Under the pieces are notes generated by a model. The model made no database searches. It was not told the origin of the DNA and saw only the letters and a list, made by a program, of their open reading frames with translations. 64,000 nucleotides of DNA from JAEZDC01 sp036676415 (GTDB lineage: Bacteria; Bacteroidota; Bacteroidia; Chitinophagales; Chitinophagaceae): assembly GCA_036676415.1 (NCBI GenBank), contig JAKFCX010000015.1:372001-436000 (forward strand), written 5' to 3'. The translations under genes and the position numbers were made by a program. Positions 55,023 to 64,000 of this stretch are shown here, one piece after another. The first letter of the stretch is position 1. Every line of letters begins with the position of its first letter.

Positions 55023-58000
55023 TTATCTTTTCTTACCAGGTGTGGAGTAAGGTGGAACTTTTACATCCACCATTGGTTCCTTTTCCAGCAATTTCAAAGC
55101 CTCATCTACTGCTCTTTCCAATTGAATATCTTTTCCTTGCGAGACTGCTTTGGCTGTGATCTTTACTTCAATATCAGGCGCAACACCTGTATTCTCTGCG
55201 ATCCATTTATTTTGTCTTGGATCGAAGATGCCATTATCAGGTGCAGTCATCGCTCCACCATCAACAAAGGCATAATGTGTGGTGCTCTTAACCAGTCCAC
55301 CCCATGTTCTTGTACCGATCAATGGTCCTACTTTTTGTTGACGGAATACCCAGGGAAAGAAGTCACCTCCACTTCCTGCCAGTTCATTTATTAATAAAAC
55401 TTTTGGCCCGAGAATTCCTGCAGGCAGTTTTGTTGGTTTTCCTCCAGGTGTTTCATTACTGATGGCGGCACGTAAACGACGAACCATGAGGTCAACCATA
55501 TAATCATCTAATAAACCACCTCCATTAAACCTTTCATCAATCACAGCACCTTGCTTATCCTGCTGTGCAAAGAAATAACGGTTGAATGCATTAAAGCCGG
55601 GTCCTCCTGTATTCGGTACCCATACATAACCAAGTTTACCATTAGAAAGTTGTTCCGTTTTACGACGGTTGTCTTCTATCCATGCCAATTGCCTTAACTG
55701 GTTTTCATTTTCTGTTGGCAGAACTCTTATTGTCCAGGCACCATCATTCGATGGTTTATTGTTTACAAGTAATACTGCCTGCATTTTGGCTGTACCATTT
55801 AATAAACGATAAGGATCATCAGATGCTGTAAGTGGTTCTCCATTGATTGCTAGAATATAATCACCTTCTTTTACCTGTAAAGCAGGTTGTGCCATTGGTG
55901 CTACCAAACCAGGATTCCAGCTTTCTGTTGTATAAATTCTCTTGATCTTCCATTTGCCGTCTGCAGCAACAAGATCAACACCTAATGTGCCTACTCTTGA
56001 TGTGTCTAACGACGGAAAATCACCCCCGAAAACAAAACTATGTCCCACAGATGTTTCACCACCTAACTGGTCAAGCAAATAAGTAAGATCACTTCTGTGA
56101 CGGATGTAAGGCATCAATGGTGCATATTGCTCCCATACCTCGTTCCAGTTTCTGCCATGCATATTTGCATCATAGAAATAGTCACGCTGGTAACGCCATG
56201 CTTCGCTGAATACCTGCTGCCATTCTGCAACACGATCCAGGTCCATTCTTAATGTAACAGGAACTGTTCCTTCAGAGGCACCTGCAGGTTTTGCGGTTGA
56301 TACCACCCTCCAGTTGCTACCTTGTTTAAACAATAGTTTTTCACCATTGGCAGATACAGCGAATTGCGATCCGCCTTTCACCATTTCTTCCATCTTCTTA
56401 TCTGCAACATTGTACTTACTCAACGTTCCACCTGATTGAATGAACACAGATCCCTTCGGACCCATGATCATATTATCATATTCAGCAACAGGTATCGGCA
56501 TGGCAATAATTCTACGATCAATATTCTCCCAATCAATACGAACACCTTTAAAGCTGGCCGTATCTTTTGTTTTTGGTCTTGATGTGTCCGGCTCTTCATC
56601 GGTTTTTAAAGGAAAAGGATTTTGTTCTTCTTTTCGCAGTAAAGTGATGTAAGCACCAAATGTTGGTCTTGCATACTGAGAGCTGGTATTTGCCCATCCA
56701 CTTCCCAATGCCACATTGGTGCTGGCAAGAAAGTACAGGTAACGACTATTTGCATCCCAGGCTGGTGCAATTGCATCTGCCATAGCATCACTCAGTCTTG
56801 TTGCTTTTTTGCTATCGATGTTCCAAAGCATGATGTTGCGAAAATTATTATCCGCAGTCTTTGTATAGGCCAGCCATTTGCTGTCGGGGCTCCAGGTTAC
56901 ACTGGTGTTGCCACGATCACCATTACTTCCACCAATATCTGCAGTGATGATATTGCCTGAAGACAATTCAAGTACCTGTATCATCACTTTATTATCTGTG
57001 AAAGCAATGTATTTTCCATTCGGACTCCAAACAGGATCCCAGGCAAGTTTGCTTTCTCCAACAGAAATTTTACGAGGTTCAGTTGTTCCTTCCTGGTCTG
57101 TAATGTAAAGAGAATATCCTTTGCCATCTTTATCGGAGAACCATGCCACCTGTTTTCCATCAGGACTCCATAGTGGAACACGATCTGCTGCATTAGAGCT
57201 ACGTGTCAAGTTTCTTGGATCACCATTTTCTACAGGCACGGTAAATATTTCGCCTCTTGCTTCTAATACGATACGTTTACCTGTGGGAGAAAGCGATGCA
57301 TTGGTAGCCCTGCTGGTAACATTCTCAGATCTTTTTTCAGCCCAGGGGAAATCACCTGTTACGTTAATAACAAGTTGTTTACTTTTTCCTGAAGCATCCA
57401 GCAGGTGAATATTTCCATTATGTTCATACACCAGTTCTTTACCATTTCCTTCCAGCCATTTTATATCGCCTGATTTGTGATCAGTCACCTGTCGTACAGC
57501 ATTGTTCGATGTGTTGTATGCATACACGTTCATGATAAAATCACGATCAGATAAAAAATAGATCTCGTTATTGTTCATCCACACAGGATGCAGGTCTGTG
57601 CTGCCATCCCAGGGAATCGTTGTTTCATTGAGAGAATTAAGATCGAGGATCTGCAATGCAGTATTTTGTCCGCCACGATAATGACGAAATTCAACATCCC
57701 ATCTAGTCATTCGATCTACAGCAATCTTTTTTCCATCAGGCGAATAATTTCCGTCGAAACCCCAGGGTGCAGGTAATAAAGTTGACGGACCACCAGAAGG
57801 TGAAACGATCCAGAGCCTGCTGAATGTAGTAGGTGCATTTTCTCTTCCTGACGCGTAAAGAATATGTTGGCCATCAGGGCTCCATCCTCTTACAAATGAT
57901 GCTGCCGGGTACCAGGTAAGTTGTGTAGGAGTTCCTCCTTTAGACGAAACAACATACACTTGCATGATACCAGAACGGTTCGAGCTGAAAGCAATCCATT

Positions 58001-58226
58001 TTCCATCAGGTGAAAAACAAGGATTTCCTTCTGTGGCAGCTGTAGAAGTGATACGTTTTGCATCTCCACCATTTTTTGAAACGGTCCAGATGTCTCCTCC
58101 GTACACAAAAGCAATTTCTTCTGTACCCAAAGCAGGCTGGCGTAAAAGTCTTGTGCCCTGGGCAATTGCATTTGATGAGATAAATACTAAGAGCAGTATC
58201 AGGTACTGCAAAAACGATGTTCTCAT
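55023..58226 (-). CDS. Tricorn-like S41 family peptidase
   Basis: A protein of 1067 residues from the ATG at 58226, which exposes a signal peptide (about 1-22). Order: a beta-propeller made of PD40/WD40-like repeats (about 25-600, with repeated FSPDGKWIAFSSNRSG-type blades), a tricorn C1 domain with His 729 (GHSFVFGGDF), a PDZ domain (about 750-840), and the S41 catalytic core with Ser 952 in AGSGGDFF. Resembles the archaeal tricorn protease but is exported. It probably trims oligopeptides in the periplasm. Confidence 0.92.
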   Translation of the reverse strand: MRTSFLQYLILLLVFISSNAIAQGTRLLRQPALGTEEIAFVYGGDIWTVSKNGGDAKRITSTAATEGNPCFSPDGKWIAFSSNRSGIMQVYVVSSKGGTPTQLTWYPAASFVRGWSPDGQHILYASGRENAPTTFSRLWIVSPSGGPSTLLPAPWGFDGNYSPDGKKIAVDRMTRWDVEFRHYRGGQNTALQILDLNSLNETTIPWDGSTDLHPVWMNNNEIYFLSDRDFIMNVYAYNTSNNAVRQVTDHKSGDIKWLEGNGKELVYEHNGNIHLLDASGKSKQLVINVTGDFPWAEKRSENVTSRATNASLSPTGKRIVLEARGEIFTVPVENGDPRNLTRSSNAADRVPLWSPDGKQVAWFSDKDGKGYSLYITDQEGTTEPRKISVGESKLAWDPVWSPNGKYIAFTDNKVMIQVLELSSGNIITADIGGSNGDRGNTSVTWSPDSKWLAYTKTADNNFRNIMLWNIDSKKATRLSDAMADAIAPAWDANSRYLYFLASTNVALGSGWANTSSQYARPTFGAYITLLRKEEQNPFPLKTDEEPDTSRPKTKDTASFKGVRIDWENIDRRIIAMPIPVAEYDNMIMGPKGSVFIQSGGTLSKYNVADKKMEEMVKGGSQFAVSANGEKLLFKQGSNWRVVSTAKPAGASEGTVPVTLRMDLDRVAEWQQVFSEAWRYQRDYFYDANMHGRNWNEVWEQYAPLMPYIRHRSDLTYLLDQLGGETSVGHSFVFGGDFPSLDTSRVGTLGVDLVAADGKWKIKRIYTTESWNPGLVAPMAQPALQVKEGDYILAINGEPLTASDDPYRLLNGTAKMQAVLLVNNKPSNDGAWTIRVLPTENENQLRQLAWIEDNRRKTEQLSNGKLGYVWVPNTGGPGFNAFNRYFFAQQDKQGAVIDERFNGGGLLDDYMVDLMVRRLRAAISNETPGGKPTKLPAGILGPKVLLINELAGSGGDFFPWVFRQQKVGPLIGTRTWGGLVKSTTHYAFVDGGAMTAPDNGIFDPRQNKWIAENTGVAPDIEVKITAKAVSQGKDIQLERAVDEALKLLEKEPMVDVKVPPYSTPGKKR

Positions 58227-58495
58227 AAAGTGTCTAGTTAGTTTGATTGGATAGTGATGAAGATACAAAGGTTCATGGTGAAATGCATTTTAGTCTTTTG
58301 TGAATGGTAGCTGGTGAGCATTAATGGCCTTAAATCGAATTTGTTTTTTTATTATTCTTATGTAAAAAATGCATGGGCTTACCGTAGTCTTACATGGTAA
58401 AATTACCGTTGATAAATAGAGAATAACATATACCTGTAATTAAGTAGCTGTTGAATAGCTTCGCCCTGTACTTAATGAACATACCCTCTTAAGCA
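58227..58495. other. Spacer before the fourth response regulator
   Basis: No gene seen. The 3' part contains TTAAGTAGCTG followed by TAGCTTCGCC, similar to sequence just before polA (TTAAGTAACTG ... TACCTTCGCC at about 61470-61498), so both may carry a related promoter type with TANNTTCG. Confidence 0.35.
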
Positions 58496-58903
58496 ATGGA
58501 ATTAAGCGAAAGCCAGAAAGCGATTACAATCATGCTGGTAGATGATAGTGTTATCAATCACTATCTGATTAAAACCCTATTCAGAAAGCAAGGCTTCACA
58601 AATGAAGTAAGCTGTTTCGAAAGTGCCGAAGAAGCTTTGATGCAGCTCCGGAACAGCGATGAATATTCTTTGCCTGATGTAATAATATTAGACATCAATA
58701 TGCCCGGGATGAATGGTTTTGATTTCCTGCATGAATTTGACGGGCTGGGAGACAATATAAAACAGCGTTGTAAGATCGTAATGCTTTCCAGTTCTATGGA
58801 TACTGCTGATATTAACAGGGCAACATCCAATCCTTTCGTACGGCTTTACCTGCACAAGCCAATCAATAAGGAAAGTATCGGGCTGATACTAAAAGCGATA
58901 TAA
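58496..58903 (+). CDS. Receiver-only response regulator 4
   Basis: A receiver domain of 135 residues. Asp pair in IMLVDDSVINHYLI, phosphoacceptor in VIILDINMPGMNG, switch Ser in IVMLSSS, Lys in LHKPI. No output domain. It is of the type often found next to histidine kinases, but none is near, so its partner is elsewhere. Confidence 0.9.
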   Translation: MELSESQKAITIMLVDDSVINHYLIKTLFRKQGFTNEVSCFESAEEALMQLRNSDEYSLPDVIILDINMPGMNGFDFLHEFDGLGDNIKQRCKIVMLSSSMDTADINRATSNPFVRLYLHKPINKESIGLILKAI

Positions 58904-58984
58904 CAGCTGTTAAAGATCGCTGCCTGATTTGGGCAGAAGTATGTTATTTATGATTGTAGTTACGCTGGAAGAAAGTCCATCTTT

Positions 58985-59185
58985 ATGGAGAGGAAACAAA
59001 CTATGGAGAACGAGGCTGCAAACAATTCCTGTATTAGCGAGTCTGTACGATCTGATAAATGGGTCGAATACATCGCTGACAAATATGGAGTATCTAAACA
59101 AAGGGTGCAGTTGCTAATGAGTGCTTTTCCAAATGACACTGGAGCAATTGAAGCTGTTTTGAAAAGAGAACGCTTTGTTCGCTAA
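58985..59185 (+). CDS. Small DUF3606-like protein
   Basis: A protein of 66 residues (start ATG 58985, alternatively 59003). The core DKWVEYIADKYGVSKQRVQL, then a segment ending GAIEAVLKRE, resembles the DUF3606 pattern of a short helical protein with a YW..KYGVS-like turn. Function unknown. It ends 23 bases before a terminator. Confidence 0.6.
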   Translation: MERKQTMENEAANNSCISESVRSDKWVEYIADKYGVSKQRVQLLMSAFPNDTGAIEAVLKRERFVR

Positions 59186-59207
59186 CGATAATAGATGCCA
59201 GTTACAA

Positions 59208-59233
59208 AAAAAGCCACCTTACAGTGGCTTTTT
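59208..59233. terminator. Bidirectional terminator
   Basis: A 10-bp stem AAAAAGCCAC / GTGGCTTTTT with a 6-base loop and A/T runs on both sides, between the convergent genes ending at 59185 and 59265. Confidence 0.85.
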
Positions 59234-59264
59234 GAATCGATGTAAGCTAATTTATCGTTCTTTT

Positions 59265-61040
59265 TTATTGCACTAGTAGTCGTTGTGCACTATTGTTTCC
59301 TTTGTGGTCTGTGATATGAACAAAATAGGCACCAGGATTAAGTGCAGAAATGTCAACCTGAGATACAGGTAATGTGAGTTGGGTTTGTATTAATATTTTT
59401 CCTGCGATGTTAACGATCTTCATTGTTACCACACCTTCTCCCTCCACTGTGATAAAATTACTTGCAGGGTTAGGTATTATTCTAAAACTTACATCAGTGT
59501 TAAGCACTACTCTTTTTACATTACTGTAAGTTGTTTTGCCATCTTTATCTAAGATTTGTAAACGATAAAACACCTCCTTGCTACCAGTGAGTTTATCCAG
59601 ATCACTATAGGAATAGATTGATGAACCGGTTGTATTTCCGGCGGCATTTATTCTTCCGATTGTTGTAAACGATCTTCCGTCTGCACTACGTTGTACATTG
59701 AAGTGAGAAACATTTACTTCTGTTTCCGTTTCCCACTTAAGAAAAATTGACCTTTCTTTCTTTATTACATTAAATTCTGAAAAGGTTACCGGAAGAACAG
59801 CAGCTGTTAAGATGGGGTCGAAGTCGACGAGCCCCAGACTTCCATCATCCACCTGGTGAAAGATTCTTGCTTCAGCAGTTGCAGGGTCGTCTGTGTTCCA
59901 GTAGTTATTTTCAGCACTGATATTATCAATTGAATTATTGTATAAGTCAATGTCTGGTGTGTTGGCGTTCGTGTTATTGATGAATTGATTCTTTCCGTCG
60001 TCTGTTGTATCCGTATTCGATAGGTTTCCAAGATTTGGTTTGGATCGGTGCTGTATAGTAATACCCCAAAGGTTTCCGCGGATGATATTACCGGTTACAA
60101 TCGTGTTTTGCTGACTGGTAGAACTGCCACCACTAAATGCAATTCCACTTCCACCGAGGTTTGGATCATTCTGGATGTTATTTGAGTCGATGATATTATA
60201 ACTAACCACAGCATTAATGTTTGCTCCACCATTGAAAGTAATCCCATAGCGGTTTTTTCGAATGATGTTCCCATTTATAAAAGCATAGACGTTTCCGGTT
60301 GGTAAGAAACCGATTCCGCCACTCATTGTGTAACCACCAATAATAGTATTGCCGATAATCTTTACCGTATCTGAACTGGTACCCGTGGAGCCAAGATTGA
60401 TCTGTGGTACATTCACATTATTTGTACTGTTAGCAAAAAAATAATTATTGAGAATTTTAGGTGCATTGGCAATATTGGCACCACCCTGTATAGCAGCACG
60501 TTTGTTATTAATAAACCTGCAATTTTTAATTACCGGGCTTCCTCTAAATAATGCGACAGCGCCATTCCCAAAAGTGGTTGAAGCCAGATGGTTATTGAAT
60601 TGCAGAATGCAACTATCCAATGTGGGACTGCAATCACTTATTCTGAATGATACTGCATATTCGAGTGTTAGTTTCCTGATCACACTTCCACTGGAACTGT
60701 CAAGCCTCACACCCAGGTATCCGGACGTTAGGTTGTCTGCAGTAAATGTTACGTTATTTGGCGGATCGATCAGTAAAACACCATTCTTTTTTGTACCAAG
60801 TAAAGTATTCAGTCCATATCTGACGGTTGCATCTGCAAAGATGGAGAGTGTATCGTTGGTATTGATATAGATACTGTCTACGACATAATAAATACCGGCA
60901 GTTAATGTGACACTTCCGCCGGAATTAGTAACCAGATCGTCCAGTGTATACTTCACTCCTGTTCCTGGTGTTACATATTGATTCGCACTAGTTGAGAATG
61001 AAACGAGTAAAAGTGAAACGTAAAGGTAAAATGCTTTCAT
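59265..61040 (-). CDS. Secreted beta-helix protein with T9SS type A sorting signal
   Basis: A protein of 591 residues from the ATG at 61040, giving a signal peptide (FYLYVSLLLVSFSTSANQ). Residues about 40-390 form a right-handed parallel beta-helix with Asn ladders (NNYFFANSTNN, IINGNIIRKNRYG-like repeats). A fibronectin-like segment follows, and the last 75 residues are a type A sorting domain (FRIIPNPASNFITVEG ... GAYFVHITD). It is exported by the type IX system; pectate-lyase-like folds of this kind often bind or cut polysaccharides, but no catalytic site is evident. Confidence 0.88.
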   Translation of the reverse strand: MKAFYLYVSLLLVSFSTSANQYVTPGTGVKYTLDDLVTNSGGSVTLTAGIYYVVDSIYINTNDTLSIFADATVRYGLNTLLGTKKNGVLLIDPPNNVTFTADNLTSGYLGVRLDSSSGSVIRKLTLEYAVSFRISDCSPTLDSCILQFNNHLASTTFGNGAVALFRGSPVIKNCRFINNKRAAIQGGANIANAPKILNNYFFANSTNNVNVPQINLGSTGTSSDTVKIIGNTIIGGYTMSGGIGFLPTGNVYAFINGNIIRKNRYGITFNGGANINAVVSYNIIDSNNIQNDPNLGGSGIAFSGGSSTSQQNTIVTGNIIRGNLWGITIQHRSKPNLGNLSNTDTTDDGKNQFINNTNANTPDIDLYNNSIDNISAENNYWNTDDPATAEARIFHQVDDGSLGLVDFDPILTAAVLPVTFSEFNVIKKERSIFLKWETETEVNVSHFNVQRSADGRSFTTIGRINAAGNTTGSSIYSYSDLDKLTGSKEVFYRLQILDKDGKTTYSNVKRVVLNTDVSFRIIPNPASNFITVEGEGVVTMKIVNIAGKILIQTQLTLPVSQVDISALNPGAYFVHITDHKGNNSAQRLLVQ

Positions 61041-61064
61041 GTTTGGTTGCTTTAATAACGGCAG

Positions 61065-61072
61065 CAAAGATA
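61065..61072 (-). promoter_or_regulatory. -7 box before the beta-helix gene
   Basis: TATCTTTG on the - strand, 25 bases before the start codon at 61040. No -33 element of good quality. Confidence 0.4.
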
Positions 61073-61202
61073 CTAAGCCTGGTTACCTGACCTAATCTGC
61101 CGATTTGATAATAATTATTTGGTAAATGAACACCGTTAACTATAATTGGCGGCTATTCGTTTATTCACATGTCTTGAAAACATTCTGATTTGCCGCCTGA
61201 TA

Positions 61203-61374
61203 TCTGGCACAGTTTTGAACCTTCATCATCAGCAGAAGAAAGACAGGATATGACCAACAGCAATAGATCATTCTCGTGAAAAGGTTTGGGAGACGATAGA
61301 ATGAAACGGCATTAGAAGAGACAGGCTTTAATACACTCTCAACAACAGGGGCAGCTTAATAAGCTGCCTTTTTT
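61203..61374 (+). ncRNA. Candidate small RNA, copy B, with upstream box and terminator
   Basis: Second member of the element seen at 45110-45285. TCTGGCACAGTTTT (61203-61216), CAACAGCAATAG (61255-61266), a stem TCATTCT (61268-61274) / AGAATGA (61298-61304) extended by CGT (61275) / ACG (61293), GGCTTTAATAC (61324-61334), and a terminator GGCAGCTT / AAGCTGCC (61350-61368) with six T. The stem differs in sequence from copy A yet still pairs. It precedes polA by 127 bases. Confidence 0.6.
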
Positions 61375-61500
61375 ATGTAAAGACACAAAAGACCTAAAAA
61401 CCTGCCTCAGTTTCAAATGTTTATTTTCAAAGAACAATAATCCTCTTCTTGATGTAAGGTTCATCCTGCTTAAGTAACTGGCAATTATTACCTTCGCCAC

Positions 61501-64000
61501 ATGCCTAAAAAATTGTTTCTGCTGGATGCTCTTGCATTGATCTATCGAGCTTATTATGCCCTGATCCGTAATCCAAGAATAACTTCTAAAGGAAGAAATA
61601 CCAATGCACAGTTTGGATTCACTTCTACATTAATTGACCTCATCAATAAAGAGAAGCCAACGCATATGGCCGTTTGCTTCGATACGTTTGCACCAACTGA
61701 ACGCCACACTGACTTCACAGATTATAAAGCAAACCGGCAGGAAACACCGGAAGATCTTTTAGATGCACTTCCCGATATCAAAAGAATTATCCGTGGATTC
61801 AACATCCCTGTTGTTGAAATAGATGGATATGAAGCCGATGATGTAATTGGAACACTTGCCTGGCAAGCAGCTGATGCAAAGTATGATGTGTATATGGTTA
61901 CGCCTGATAAAGACTATGGACAGCTGCTTATTCATGATTGTGTGTACATCTACAAACCAGGTTACCAGGGTGGAGATGTTGAGATACTGGATGCAAAAAG
62001 GATTACTGAGAAATGGTGCATTGATAATGTGAGCCAGGTGATAGATATGTTGGGGCTGATGGGTGATGCTGTAGACAATATACCGGGAATTAAAGGAGTA
62101 GGTGAGAAGACAGCATGCAAACTGTTGAAGGAATACGGCACACTGGAAAATATTTTAGAGAATGCCGATAACATCAAAGGTGCTTTGGGTGAAAAGATAA
62201 GAGCGGGAAAAGATGATGCTGTCATGAGTAAAAAACTGGCAACAATCATTACAACAGTGCCGGTGGAATTTCATGAAGAGGATTACCGCTTAAAAGAATG
62301 GAATAAGCAGGATTTGATTGATGTATTCACTGAACTGGAATTTAAAACCTTAGGCAAAAGAATCCTCGGTGAAGACTTCAATGTATTCAATGCTGCACCA
62401 CAAGGTGTGCAAACTGATCTGTTTGGAAATGCAGTAGAGGGAAAGACCATAAAGGTGAAGGCAGAGGTAAATGCAGATCCACTTCAACCATCAACTGATG
62501 AAAATTCAGGTTTTCATGCAGAAAAGAACATCACCAACACTCCTCACAATTATGAATTGATTGACACTGATGAGAAGCTAAAAAAACTTGTTGATGAATT
62601 GTTGCAGCAACAGGAAGTTTCCTTTGATACAGAAACCACAGGAACCGATCCCAACCAGGTTGAACTGGTGGGTGTTAGTTTTTCGTATAAACCAACATCA
62701 GGATTTTATATTCCTTGTTTAAATGAACAACGGACGAAACAAATTTTAGATCAGCTTGCTCCATTATTTAATGATGAAACAAAAACCTGGGTTGGACAAA
62801 ACATCAAGTACGACATCATCGTAATGAAATGGTATGATGTAACATTGAAAGGACAAATATTTGATACCATGCTTGCTCATTATCTCATTGAGCCGGAAGG
62901 AAGAAGAGGAATGGACCTGTTGAGTGCACAGTATTTAGGTTATGAACCGATACCGATAGAAGATCTCATTGGTAAAAAAGGAAAGAACCAGGGCAGCATG
63001 AAAGATGTGGAGCTGGAAAAAATAAAGGAATATGCTGCAGAAGATGCCGACATCACTTTACAGTTGAAAGAAAAATTCGTTCCGTTATTAAAGTTTAAGG
63101 AAGTAGAAAATGTTTTTGATGAAGTAGAAAATCCTTTGACCAGGGTATTGGCCGATATGGAATATGAAGGTGTGAGGATCGATGTAGATTTTCTCAATGA
63201 TTATTCCCGTCAACTTGAAAAAGACATCAAAGAAGTTGAACAAAAAGTATTTGATTGTTGTGGGTTGAAATTCAATCTCGGTTCACCAAAACAACTGGGT
63301 GAGGTTCTGTTTGATCATATGAAGCTCGATCCAAAAGCAAAGAAAACCAAGACTGGTCAATATGCCACAGGTGAAGATGTGCTGGCAAAACTTTCCAATG
63401 ATCACGAAGTAGTGAAACATATTCTTGATTATAGAGAGTTCACCAAGCTTAAATCAACTTATGTTGATGCCTTGCCTTTGATGATCAATCCAAAGACCGG
63501 AAGGGTTCATACCTGTTATTCACAAGCTGTTGCTGTTACAGGAAGATTAAGCAGTACGAATCCGAACCTGCAAAACATTCCAATCAGGACAGACAGGGGA
63601 AAAGAGATCAGGAAAGCTTTTATACCAAGAGATGCTGATCATGTGTTGGTGAGTGCAGATTATTCGCAGATAGAATTAAGAATTGTTGCAGCGATCAGTG
63701 GCGATGCAAATATGTGTGAAGCTTTCAGGTTGAACAAAGATATTCATACTGCAACTGCAGCTAAAGTGTATGGTATTGATGAAAGTGAAGTGACCAAAGA
63801 AATGCGATACAAGGCAAAGAGTGTGAACTTTGGAATTGTTTACGGACAAAGTGCATTTGGTTTATCAGAAAACCTTGGTATCAGCAGGGCAGAAGCAAAA
63901 GAGATCATTGACACTTATAAGAAAGAGTTCAGCGGTATCACCCGTTATATGGACGACACGATCAACTTTGCAAGAGAGAATGGGTTCGTGCAAACATTGA
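61501..64000 (+). CDS. polA: DNA polymerase I (3' partial)
   Basis: The frame is open from ATG 61501 to the window end, 833 codons, and so lacks roughly the last 100-120 residues. Order: 5'-3' exonuclease domain (1 to about 290, with LLDALALIYRAYYAL, EADDVIGT and GLMGDAVDNIPGIKGVGEKTA split by short gaps), a 3'-5' proofreading domain with FDTETTGTD at about 374, and the polymerase domain with motif A SADYSQIELR (about 718) and motif B RYKAKSVNFGIVYGQ (about 767). The proofreading Asp/Glu are present, so it is probably an active exonuclease. It does gap repair and Okazaki fragment processing. Confidence 0.96.
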   Translation, partial: MPKKLFLLDALALIYRAYYALIRNPRITSKGRNTNAQFGFTSTLIDLINKEKPTHMAVCFDTFAPTERHTDFTDYKANRQETPEDLLDALPDIKRIIRGFNIPVVEIDGYEADDVIGTLAWQAADAKYDVYMVTPDKDYGQLLIHDCVYIYKPGYQGGDVEILDAKRITEKWCIDNVSQVIDMLGLMGDAVDNIPGIKGVGEKTACKLLKEYGTLENILENADNIKGALGEKIRAGKDDAVMSKKLATIITTVPVEFHEEDYRLKEWNKQDLIDVFTELEFKTLGKRILGEDFNVFNAAPQGVQTDLFGNAVEGKTIKVKAEVNADPLQPSTDENSGFHAEKNITNTPHNYELIDTDEKLKKLVDELLQQQEVSFDTETTGTDPNQVELVGVSFSYKPTSGFYIPCLNEQRTKQILDQLAPLFNDETKTWVGQNIKYDIIVMKWYDVTLKGQIFDTMLAHYLIEPEGRRGMDLLSAQYLGYEPIPIEDLIGKKGKNQGSMKDVELEKIKEYAAEDADITLQLKEKFVPLLKFKEVENVFDEVENPLTRVLADMEYEGVRIDVDFLNDYSRQLEKDIKEVEQKVFDCCGLKFNLGSPKQLGEVLFDHMKLDPKAKKTKTGQYATGEDVLAKLSNDHEVVKHILDYREFTKLKSTYVDALPLMINPKTGRVHTCYSQAVAVTGRLSSTNPNLQNIPIRTDRGKEIRKAFIPRDADHVLVSADYSQIELRIVAAISGDANMCEAFRLNKDIHTATAAKVYGIDESEVTKEMRYKAKSVNFGIVYGQSAFGLSENLGISRAEAKEIIDTYKKEFSGITRYMDDTINFARENGFVQTL

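Overview
The window is a chromosomal segment of a Bacteroidota bacterium, most likely family Chitinophagaceae. Evidence: an actABCDEF alternative complex III locus joined to cytochrome oxidase genes, two kinds of type IX secretion (T9SS) cargo plus a PorP/SprF partner, a TonB-dependent receptor, few Shine-Dalgarno sites, and -7 boxes of the TANNTTTG type used by the Bacteroidota housekeeping sigma factor. I see no insertion sequence, phage or CRISPR array. The genus call is inference from gene content.

Region 1 (1-16676, all +): a respiratory super-locus. actA (5' cut by the window edge), actB, actC, actD, actE and actF encode the quinol:cytochrome c oxidoreductase that replaces bc1. coxB, coxA, ctaB, two subunit III genes, coxD, a SCO1 copper chaperone, a DUF420/CtaM-like gene and a small membrane gene follow. 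Together they build and assemble an aa3-type terminal oxidase.

Region 2 (16671-35248, mostly -): overlapping trmB / DUF5522 / alkyltransferase-like genes; an AI-2E-family transporter with a small membrane partner; a PorP/SprF protein next to a 3249-residue T9SS adhesin-like protein with an internal array of about 255-residue repeats; an unlisted 58-residue membrane peptide with a CxxC ladder; a MATE transporter; tRNA-Asn with a readable promoter and terminator; hflX; an outer-membrane barrel.

Region 3 (35415-43695): three receiver-only response regulators, a HEAT-repeat membrane protein and a 1180-residue fusion of a GT2 polysaccharide synthase to an LtaS/MdoB-type phosphoglycerol transferase-like domain. 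They converge by an 8-base overlap on an unknown membrane-anchored protein and a TPR plus YaiO-like outer-membrane protein. I read this as a candidate regulated, surface-exposed, anionic glycan system and the best candidate for something undescribed.

Region 4 (43820-64000): DUF4382 lipoprotein, thioredoxin, a TonB plug-like protein without a barrel, a TonB receptor plus lipoprotein preceded by five half-sites in exact 11-bp phase, a membrane-anchored glucuronyl C5-epimerase-like protein, a zinc metalloprotease, a tricorn-like S41 protease, another receiver-only regulator, a beta-helix T9SS protein and the 5' part of polA. Two related intergenic elements (45110-45285 and 61203-61374) share an upstream box, a conserved single-stranded block, a stem with sequence changes on both arms and a terminator; they look like a small RNA family. 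A second dispersed intergenic repeat family occurs five times in the window.
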